Below are positions 1-6,822 of a stretch of 6,822 bases of DNA, piece by piece (position 1 is the first letter of the stretch; each line of letters starts with the position of its first letter). The position numbers and the translations under genes are program-made. Source of the DNA: an uncultured Collinsella sp. (GTDB taxonomy: Bacteria > Actinomycetota > Coriobacteriia > Coriobacteriales > Coriobacteriaceae); the NCBI GenBank assembly GCA_902493835.1, contig CABURG010000094.1, positions 1 to 6,822 on the forward strand, in the 5' to 3' direction. Under the pieces are notes generated by a model, which did not search any database, had not been told where the DNA came from, and saw only the letters and a list, made by a program, of their open reading frames with translations.

Positions 1-50
1 CCTTTGGCGGCGCGGCCGGATGGTGGAATTGTGTGCAGCCCGGTTTTCCG

Positions 51-79
51 TTGACCGACGCCGGGGTCCCCGCCATAAT
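51..79 (+). promoter_or_regulatory. Promoter of the rplJ-rplL unit
   Basis: A -35 hexamer TTGACC (51-56) and a -10 hexamer CATAAT (74-79) are separated by 17 nt, close to the housekeeping sigma-70/sigma-A consensus. Transcription would start near 86, giving a leader of about 210 nt before rplJ. The spacer is very GC-rich and contains the inverted repeat CGGGG-T-CCCCG (62-72). This is the best promoter match in the window, as expected for a highly expressed ribosomal protein unit. Confidence 0.85.
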
Positions 80-105
80 ACTTTCGGTTCACGCACGAAT
101 CCGCT

Positions 106-174
106 GCCAGAGACAGCCGGTGCAAACGGGCATTGCCCGCGAGCTTAATGGGACATCCCGCCAGCCGAGGTGGT
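106..174 (+). promoter_or_regulatory. L10 leader: autoregulatory mRNA element bound by L10-L12
   Basis: The untranslated leader carries the conserved blocks of the bacterial L10 leader family: AGACAG (111-116), TTAAT (145-149) and CCGAGG (165-170). A short outer stem, CCA (107-109) with TGG (171-173), encloses the AGACAG/CCGAGG internal loop, a likely kink-turn. An inner stem pairs GGTG (119-122) with CGCC (159-162). Inside it lies the perfect hairpin CGGGC-ATT-GCCCG (127-139). In this family the L10(L12)4 complex binds the leader to repress its own synthesis, and in Bacillus subtilis it does so by transcription termination. A terminator follows at 194-230, so the same mechanism is inferred here. 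The exact antiterminator pairing could not be worked out by eye. Confidence 0.85.
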
Positions 175-193
175 CGAGTAGATATGTCTTCTC

Positions 194-230
194 GCCCCCG
201 TCGCTCATGCAGCGCGGGGGCTTTCTTTTT
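194..230 (+). terminator. Intrinsic terminator/attenuator in the rplJ leader
   Basis: GCCCCCG (194-200) pairs perfectly with CGGGGGC (215-221). CGCT (202-205) extends the stem with AGCG (211-214), leaving T201 bulged and a CATGC loop. The T-run TTTCTTTTT (222-230) follows at once. It lies between the promoter and the rplJ start, so it must be conditional. Just upstream, a second hairpin pairs CGAG (175-178) with CTCG (191-194) and AGA (180-182) with TCT (187-189). It shares G194 with the terminator, so the two may compete. Together with the L10 leader this forms a feedback attenuator. Confidence 0.85.
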
Positions 231-295
231 GGACATGCCCCCGTCACGTCCTTGTGGCGGACCGTGCCCGGAAAGAATTCGAGGAGGTGTAATTC

Positions 296-817
296 ATGCC
301 CCAGCAGTACAAAATCGACAAGGTTGCAGAGATCGAGTCCCGTATCGCCGAGAACGCCGGTCTGTTCGTCGTCAACTACAACGGTCTGACGGTTAAGCAG
401 GCTCAGGAGCTGCGTCATCAGCTTCGCGAGTGCGGCGCCGAGATGAAGGTCTACAAGAACAACCTGGTCAAGATCGCTCTCAAGAACCAGGAGCAGCCCG
501 AGCTCGACGAGATCCTCGCCGGCCCCGTCGCTTATGTGTTCTACGAGTCCGAGCCGGTCGAGGCCGCTAAGGCCCTTAAGGACTTCTCCGCTAAGTCCAA
601 GGGCGTCCTTGAGATCAAGGGCGGTATCTCCGACGGCAAGGCCGTTTCCGCTGATGATGTTAAGGCTATCGCCGAGCTGCCCACCAAGGATCAGCTTCTC
701 GGCCAGATCGCCGGTCTCATCTCCGGTTTCGCTCGCGACATCGCTGTCTGCGTCAACGGCGTTTCCTCTGGTCTCGCTCGTTCGATCCAGCAGGTCTCCG
801 AGCAGAAGGCAGCCTAG
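296..817 (+). CDS. rplJ: 50S ribosomal protein L10
   Basis: L10 (uL10) is the base of the ribosomal stalk. It binds 23S rRNA near the GTPase-associated centre and carries L7/L12 dimers that recruit translation factors. The 173-aa product has the usual length. The N-terminal RNA-binding domain includes the family signature around residues 25-62 (VVNYNGLT, then YKNNLVKIAL). The segment ELPTKDQLLGQIAGLI (127-142) leads into the C-terminal helix (about 143-173) that holds L12 dimers. The start is fixed by AGGAGGTG (282-289), a near-perfect Shine-Dalgarno 6 nt before the ATG. It is the first gene of a unit with rplL, downstream of the L10 leader and attenuator, which implies autogenous control. 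Nothing in the protein looks broken. Confidence 0.98.
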   Translation: MPQQYKIDKVAEIESRIAENAGLFVVNYNGLTVKQAQELRHQLRECGAEMKVYKNNLVKIALKNQEQPELDEILAGPVAYVFYESEPVEAAKALKDFSAKSKGVLEIKGGISDGKAVSADDVKAIAELPTKDQLLGQIAGLISGFARDIAVCVNGVSSGLARSIQQVSEQKAA

Positions 818-832
818 TCGCTGTTTTCACCC

Positions 833-848
833 GCGGCGGCAACGCCGC
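833..848 (+). other. rplJ-rplL intergenic hairpin 1 (GNRA loop)
   Basis: GCGGCG (833-838) pairs perfectly with CGCCGC (843-848) around the loop GCAA, a GNRA-type tetraloop. It begins 15 nt after the rplJ stop and has no T-run, so it is not a terminator by itself. It could block 3' decay of the rplJ message or mark a processing site, which is inference. Confidence 0.7.
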
Positions 849-854
849 ACCCCT

Positions 855-875
855 GGCGCATTCGCGCCGTGTTTT
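855..875 (+). other. rplJ-rplL intergenic hairpin 2, terminator-like
   Basis: GGCGC (855-859) pairs with GCGCC (864-868) around ATTC. A short T-run (TTTT, 872-875) follows after GTG. The stem is short and the T-run weak, so full termination is unlikely. A pause or partial terminator is possible but would lower rplL relative to rplJ, opposite to the known excess of L12 over L10. An RNA-processing role may therefore fit better. Confidence 0.5.
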
Positions 876-884
876 AACTGATCT

Positions 885-900
885 CCGTGCATCCGCACGG
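885..900 (+). other. Hairpin just upstream of the rplL ribosome binding site
   Basis: CCGTGC (885-890) pairs perfectly with GCACGG (895-900) around ATCC. It ends 6 nt before the AAAGGA Shine-Dalgarno of rplL (907-912), leaving an A-rich, unpaired ribosome landing site. It might shield the 5' end of a processed rplL message. A hairpin in a similar place precedes galU (1575-1590). Confidence 0.65.
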
Positions 901-919
901 AAACCGAAAGGACTTAGAA

Positions 920-1297
920 ATGGCTAAGCTTACCACCGATGAGATCATCGATGCTCTTAAGGAAATGACCCTTCTCGAGGCTTCCGAGCTCGTTAAGGCT
1001 ATCGAGGACACCTTCGGCGTTTCCGCCGCTGCTCCTGCCGCTGTTGTCGCCGCTCCCGCTGCTGGCGCTGCTGAGGCCGAGGAGAAGACCGAGTTCGACG
1101 TCGTGCTCGAGGGCTTCGGCGACAACAAGATCCAGGTCATCAAGGCCGTCCGTGAGCTCACCAACCTTGGCCTGAAGGAGGCCAAGGAGGTCGTCGAGGG
1201 CGCTCCCAAGGCTGTTCTCGAGGGTGCCAAGAAGGAGGACGCCGAGGCTGCCAAGGAGAAGCTCGAGGCTGCTGGTGCTGCTGTCACCCTCAAGTAA
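920..1297 (+). CDS. rplL: 50S ribosomal protein L7/L12
   Basis: L7/L12 (bL12) forms the multimeric flexible stalk that recruits IF2, EF-Tu, EF-G and release factors and stimulates their GTPase activity. The product is 125 aa, a normal length. Residues 1-34 form the N-terminal dimerisation domain that binds L10. Residues 35-55 are an Ala/Pro-rich hinge. Residues 57-125 form the globular C-terminal domain, with the factor-binding face NKIQVIKAVREL (69-80) and GLKEAKEVVE (84-93). ATG 920 is chosen because AAAGGA (907-912) lies 7 nt upstream and the protein then opens MAKLTTDEI, as the family does. An in-frame GTG at 887 would add 11 unrelated residues and lies inside a hairpin. It is co-transcribed with rplJ and ends the unit at a strong terminator. 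Confidence 0.98.
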   Translation: MAKLTTDEIIDALKEMTLLEASELVKAIEDTFGVSAAAPAAVVAAPAAGAAEAEEKTEFDVVLEGFGDNKIQVIKAVRELTNLGLKEAKEVVEGAPKAVLEGAKKEDAEAAKEKLEAAGAAVTLK

Positions 1298-1324
1298 TCA
1301 GGCTTTCTCGCCAGATTTCTTTGC

Positions 1325-1364
1325 AGACGGGGTTCGCATTGCGAGCCCCGTCTTTTTTGTTTTT
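1325..1364 (+). terminator. Strong intrinsic terminator after rplL
   Basis: AGACGGGG (1325-1332) pairs with CCCCGTCT (1346-1353). The stem continues through TTCGC (1333-1337) with GCGAG (1341-1345), closing on an ATT loop, for about 13 bp with one G-T pair. The T-run (TTTTTTGTTTTT, 1353-1364) overlaps the last base of the stem. It begins 27 nt after the rplL stop and should end the rplJL transcript before galU. Confidence 0.93.
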
Positions 1365-1436
1365 CGGTCCCTCAACATCGGTTGCTCAAACTGCCATGTT
1401 CTGTGATTTGCGTCGTATCGGGTGTCCTGCCGTTGG

Positions 1437-1470
1437 GCAATAAAATTGCACCATTCGAGCAATAATTTGC
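1437..1470. promoter_or_regulatory. Two related AT-rich palindromes upstream of galU (candidate operator)
   Basis: GCAAT-AAA-ATTGC (1437-1449) and GCAA-TAAT-TTGC (1459-1470) are both perfect inverted repeats with nearly the same sequence. Their starts are 22 bp apart, about two DNA turns, so they would face the same side of the helix. They lie just upstream of the candidate galU promoter in an otherwise GC-rich region. This arrangement fits a pair of sites for a dimeric regulator. The regulator is unknown, and a partial third copy, GCAATTTG, occurs at 1541-1548. Confidence 0.45.
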
Positions 1471-1487
1471 GTTGACCTGCTGAAGAA

Positions 1488-1515
1488 TTGTCTCTGCCTT
1501 GTAGTGACATATAGT
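1488..1515 (+). promoter_or_regulatory. Candidate galU promoter
   Basis: TTGTCT (1488-1493, 4/6 match to the -35 consensus) and TATAGT (1510-1515, 5/6 match to the -10) are 16 nt apart. The start would fall near 1522, giving a 5' untranslated region of about 90 nt. A better-looking -35, TTGACC (1472-1477), has no acceptable -10 at 16-18 nt, so it was not chosen. Some promoter is needed here because a strong terminator precedes this region. Confidence 0.5.
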
Positions 1516-1551
1516 TCCAGCGGTAAGATGCTTGGGTATCGCAATTTGGTC

Positions 1552-1590
1552 TGCGGCTGTGTGCCGCACGCATGGGGCGCTTTTGCGCCT
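1552..1590 (+). other. Two hairpins in the galU 5' untranslated region
   Basis: TGCGGC (1552-1557) pairs perfectly with GCCGCA (1563-1568) around TGTGT. GGGCGC (1575-1580) pairs with GCGCCT (1585-1590, one G-T pair) around TTTT. The second hairpin ends 2 nt before GAAAGGA, the galU Shine-Dalgarno at 1593-1599. There is no T-run after either, so they are not terminators. They may stabilise the message or modulate ribosome entry. I recognise no known riboswitch. Confidence 0.55.
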
Positions 1591-1611
1591 GCGAAAGGAT
1601 CCTTGAATACT

Positions 1612-2520
1612 ATGAAGGCAATCATCCCCGCCGCCGGTCTTGGCACGCGTTTTCTGCCTGGCACCAAGTGCACGCCCAAAGAAATGCTGCCGGTGCTCGA
1701 CAAGCCGGTCATCCAGTACGTCGTTGAGGAGGCGCTCGACCCCGAGGAGGTCGACGATGCCATTATCGTCACCTCTCCCGGCAAGCCTGAGCTGCTGAAC
1801 TACTTCCAGCCCGACCGTTCGCTCGAGAACCTGCTGCGCGAGCGCGGTAAGGACGCCTACGCCGACGCTGTCGCCCATGCGGGCGGTATGCCGGTCGACT
1901 TCCGCTATCAGTACGAGCCCAAGGGTCTCGGTCACGCCATTCGCTCTGCCGCCGACGCTGTGGCAGGGGAGAACTTCCTGGTTCTTCTGGGCGACTACGT
2001 TGTGCCCAACCGTGATATCTGCGACAAGATGCTTGCCGTCTCCAAGGAGCACGGTGGCGCTTCGGTTATCGCCGTTGCCGCGTGTGCTCCCGAGGAAGTT
2101 AGCCGCTACGGCGTTATCGCCGGTGAGCGCGTGGGCTCGCTCGAGGGCGCCGAGGATGTTGCCGATGGCGAGCCGGGTGCCGTGTGGCGCATCGGCGGCC
2201 TGGTGGAGAAGCCTGCCCCCGAGGCGGCTCCGTCCAACCTGTACATCGTCGGTCGCTACCTCCTGTCTCCGCTGGTCATGGACCTGCTGGCCGATCAGCA
2301 GGCCGGTAAGGGCGGCGAGATCCAGCTGACCGACGCCATGGCCCGTTCGCTCGATCGCGAGGCCATGTATGCCGTCGTCATCGACCCACTGTCGGGCTAC
2401 GACACCGGTACCCCGTCTGGCTGGATGGCCACCAACGCCCTCATGGCTGCAAGCGATCCTCGTTTTGCAGGCGCCTTCTGGGATGCCATCGACGAGCGCG
2501 GCGGCTTGATGCGCAAGTAG
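1612..2520 (+). CDS. galU: UTP--glucose-1-phosphate uridylyltransferase
   Basis: This cytosolic enzyme makes UDP-glucose and pyrophosphate from UTP and glucose-1-phosphate. UDP-glucose feeds galactose use, glycolipids and envelope polysaccharides. The 302-aa product is of normal GalU/GtaB length. It shows the nucleotide-binding motif GLGTRFLPGTK (9-19), PKEMLPVLDKP (22-32), QYVVEEA (35-41), GLGHAI (105-110), LGDYV with the likely metal/nucleotide Asp128, VEKP with the likely catalytic Lys200, SNLYIVGRYLL (208-218) and GGEIQLTDA (234-242). Near the C-terminus, YDTGTPSGW (263-271) replaces the usual YDxGxKxGY form. ATG 1612 gives the canonical MKAIIPAAG opening. GAAAGGA (1593-1599) lies 12 nt upstream, a long spacing, and an in-frame TTG at 1603 would be too close. 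The gene stands alone between rplL and rpoB, bounded by terminators. Confidence 0.95.
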   Translation: MKAIIPAAGLGTRFLPGTKCTPKEMLPVLDKPVIQYVVEEALDPEEVDDAIIVTSPGKPELLNYFQPDRSLENLLRERGKDAYADAVAHAGGMPVDFRYQYEPKGLGHAIRSAADAVAGENFLVLLGDYVVPNRDICDKMLAVSKEHGGASVIAVAACAPEEVSRYGVIAGERVGSLEGAEDVADGEPGAVWRIGGLVEKPAPEAAPSNLYIVGRYLLSPLVMDLLADQQAGKGGEIQLTDAMARSLDREAMYAVVIDPLSGYDTGTPSGWMATNALMAASDPRFAGAFWDAIDERGGLMRK

Positions 2521-2540
2521 GCCTTCGGGCAACGATATTT

Positions 2541-2573
2541 ACGGGCGCGGACCTCGGTTCGCGCCCGTTTTTT
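2541..2573 (+). terminator. Strong intrinsic terminator after galU
   Basis: ACGGGCGCG (2541-2549) pairs with CGCGCCCGT (2560-2568). The stem extends by GAC/GGT-type pairing to a CTCG loop, about 12 bp in all. The T-run is 2568-2573. Directly after the galU stop codon there is also a small GCC-TTCG-GGC hairpin (2521-2530) with the very stable cUUCGg loop. galU transcription should stop here, so rpoB needs its own promoter. Confidence 0.93.
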
Positions 2574-2597
2574 ATAAGAGCTGCGATTGCCGGCCCT

Positions 2598-2666
2598 CTG
2601 TTCACAGAAAATATATGAACATATGTTCGATGCACATACATCTACCTGCATGTTTTCTGTCGAAAA
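2598..2666. repeat. Cluster of inverted repeats in an AT-rich island before rpoB
   Basis: Several inverted repeats overlap here: CTGT-TC-ACAG (2598-2607), ACAGAAAA (2604-2611) with TTTTCTGT (2653-2660), ATGCA (2630-2634) with TGCAT (2647-2651), and TTTTC-TGTC-GAAAA (2653-2666). The LexA-like palindrome lies inside. The ACAGAAAA pair can extend to 11 bp with one G-T pair. The island is much richer in A and T than the flanking genes. It could be a protein-binding region or an AT-rich upstream promoter element. No coding sequence is convincing here. Confidence 0.5.
2617..2628. promoter_or_regulatory. LexA/SOS-box-like palindrome upstream of rpoB
   Basis: GAACATATGTTC is a perfect 12-bp palindrome. 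It matches the GAAC-N4-GTTC core bound by LexA (DinR) in Gram-positive bacteria and actinobacteria. The right arm extends to GTTCGA as in the longer actinobacterial form, while the left arm is TGAAC instead of CGAAC. It lies 190 bp before the rpoB start codon and about 80 bp before the candidate -35. No SOS gene is adjacent on either strand. A weak promoter-like pair, TTGCCG (2587-2592) with AATATA (2610-2615), lies just upstream, so LexA could repress a second promoter. That is inference. Confidence 0.5.
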
Positions 2667-2706
2667 ACTTTGCTACTCCAAAAACTCAATCACGTCAAGG
2701 CTTTTC

Positions 2707-2734
2707 TTGCCCAACGGTCGGTACCTGATAAACT
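2707..2734 (+). promoter_or_regulatory. Candidate rpoB-rpoC promoter (extended -10)
   Basis: TTGCCC (2707-2712) and TAAACT (2729-2734) are 16 nt apart. TG at 2726-2727, followed by one base before the hexamer, gives an extended -10 that would offset the imperfect hexamers. Transcription would begin near 2741, leaving an untranslated leader of about 67 nt. A promoter is expected because a strong terminator ends galU upstream. Confidence 0.6.
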
Positions 2735-2750
2735 ATTAGGTTGCGATAAC

Positions 2751-2771
2751 TGGCGAAGCTATGCCTCGCCA
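2751..2771 (+). other. Hairpin in the rpoB 5' untranslated region
   Basis: TGGCGA (2751-2756) pairs with TCGCCA (2766-2771). After one A-C mismatch, GC pairs with GC around a TAT loop. It lies about 10 nt after the predicted start site and 20 nt before the AAGGAGG Shine-Dalgarno. It lacks a T-run, so a 5' stability element is the simplest reading. Confidence 0.5.
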
Positions 2772-2807
2772 ATCCACCGAGCATTTCCGTGAAGGAGGAA
2801 AAACCTG

Positions 2808-6299
<3,492 letters not shown>

Positions 6300-6305
6300 T
6301 TGACT

Positions 6306-6822
6306 GTGGCAGATTTCGAAGCTACTGATTTTGACTCGGTAAAGATCTCCCTTGCCTCCGCCGACCAGATCCGTTCCTGGTCGCACGGTGAGGTCAAGAA
6401 GCCGGAGACCATCAATTACCGTACCCTCAAGCCCGAGAAGGACGGCCTGTTCTGCGAGAAGATCTTCGGTCCCGCCAAGGACTGGGAGTGCTCCTGCGGC
6501 AAGTACAAGGGCATCCGCTTTAAGGGCATCGTCTGCGAGCGCTGCGGCGTCGAGGTCACCTCGGCCAAGGTGCGTCGCGACCGCATGGGCCACATCGAGC
6601 TCGCCGCTCCCGTGTCCCACATCTGGTACTTCAAGAGCCCCACGAGCTTCCCGATGAGCCGTATGCTCGACATCAAGTCCAAGGACCTCGAGAAGGTTCT
6701 GTACTTTGCCAGCTACATCATCACCGAGGTCGACTACGAGGCTCGCGAGGCCGACGCCGACGACCTGCGCGAGGAGCTCGCCGCCGATCTGGAAGAGATC
6801 GATGCCGAGTGCGCCCGCCAGA
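6306..6822 (+). CDS. rpoC: DNA-directed RNA polymerase subunit beta' (N-terminal part, cut by window end)
   Basis: Beta' carries the catalytic magnesium site and the clamp of RNA polymerase. Only the first 172 codons plus one base are present, so the catalytic NADFDGD motif lies outside the window. What is seen is the clamp/zipper start (WSHGEVKKPETINYRTLKPEKDGLFCEKIFGP, in pieces across residues 25-56), the zinc-binding CxC-x12-CxxC set at Cys62, Cys64, Cys77 and Cys80, then RDRMGHIELAAPVSHIWYFK (91-110). Next, SPTSFPMSRMLDI (111-123) replaces the more usual PSRxGxLLD segment. LEKVLYFASYIIT (128-140) is typical. GTG 6306 is preferred over TTG 6300 from the ribosome binding site spacing. The gene follows the rpoB stop by 6 nt. 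Confidence 0.97.
   Translation, partial: MADFEATDFDSVKISLASADQIRSWSHGEVKKPETINYRTLKPEKDGLFCEKIFGPAKDWECSCGKYKGIRFKGIVCERCGVEVTSAKVRRDRMGHIELAAPVSHIWYFKSPTSFPMSRMLDIKSKDLEKVLYFASYIITEVDYEAREADADDLREELAADLEEIDAECARQ

Noticed and set aside
1..50. Tail of an upstream gene such as rplA
   Set aside because: Only 50 bases are available. One frame stays open to a TGA at 52-54, but its residues cannot be matched to a family, so no gene is called.
33..389. Open frames in the rplJ leader (33-389 and 133-396)
   Set aside because: They cross the L10 leader, the attenuator stem and the rplJ start in another frame, have no ribosome binding site, and resemble no protein family. The RNA structure explains the region.
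887..919. Upstream in-frame GTG start for rplL
   Set aside because: It would add 11 residues unlike the family, has no Shine-Dalgarno, and sits inside the 885-900 hairpin. ATG 920 has AAAGGA at the right distance.
1472..1477. TTGACC as the galU -35 element
   Set aside because: It is a good -35 match, but no -10-like hexamer lies 16-18 nt downstream. TTGTCT/TATAGT (1488-1515) is the better pair, though not certain.
1504..1611. Upstream in-frame GTG start for galU adding 36 residues
   Set aside because: The extra residues do not resemble GalU, the codon overlaps the promoter region, and no ribosome binding site precedes it.
1372..2532. A 386-codon open frame on the minus strand over galU
   Set aside because: Antisense shadow of galU with no recognisable family, and it runs through the galU promoter region. 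Same codon-bias cause as the frame over rpoB.

Overview
This window carries a core housekeeping locus from a GC-rich bacterium: rplJ (L10), rplL (L7/L12), galU (UTP-glucose-1-phosphate uridylyltransferase), rpoB (RNA polymerase beta) and the 5' part of rpoC (beta'), all on the + strand. Beta is 1163 aa, lacks the large insertions of the proteobacterial protein and ends in a long acidic tail. Beta' starts with MADFEATDFD. Codons end mostly in C or G, and start codons include GTG. Together these suggest an actinobacterium, and I favour the Coriobacteriia (Collinsella/Olsenella type). That placement is a judgement from sequence style, not from a search.

Layout. Bases 1-50 hold nothing I can assign. 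Bases 51-295 are the rplJ promoter and a long leader with the hallmarks of the L10 autoregulatory leader, followed by an intrinsic terminator (attenuator) ahead of rplJ. rplJ and rplL are separated by 102 nt containing three perfect hairpins. A strong terminator closes the rplJL unit. The 314 nt between rplL and galU hold that terminator, two AT-rich palindromes about two helical turns apart, a candidate promoter and two leader hairpins. galU (302 aa) ends at its own strong terminator. The 287 nt before rpoB hold that terminator, an AT-rich island with a perfect LexA/SOS-box-like palindrome and further inverted repeats, a candidate extended -10 promoter, and a strong Shine-Dalgarno before a GTG start. 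rpoC follows rpoB by 6 nt, with its Shine-Dalgarno inside the last codons of rpoB.

How it works together. L10 and L12 form the ribosomal stalk, and beta and beta' form the RNA polymerase catalytic core. In many bacteria these four genes are co-transcribed. Here a sugar-nucleotide gene with its own apparent promoter and terminator sits between the ribosomal and polymerase halves, so the two halves look separately controlled. L10 would feed back on rplJL through the leader, and rpoBC would start from its own promoter beside the LexA-like site.

No mobile element, CRISPR array, tRNA or rRNA was seen. The points most worth following are a rewritten fork loop 2 in beta (eight extra residues next to the rifampicin pocket), the LexA-like palindrome before rpoB, and the twin palindromes before galU. 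I see no wholly new multi-gene system in this window.
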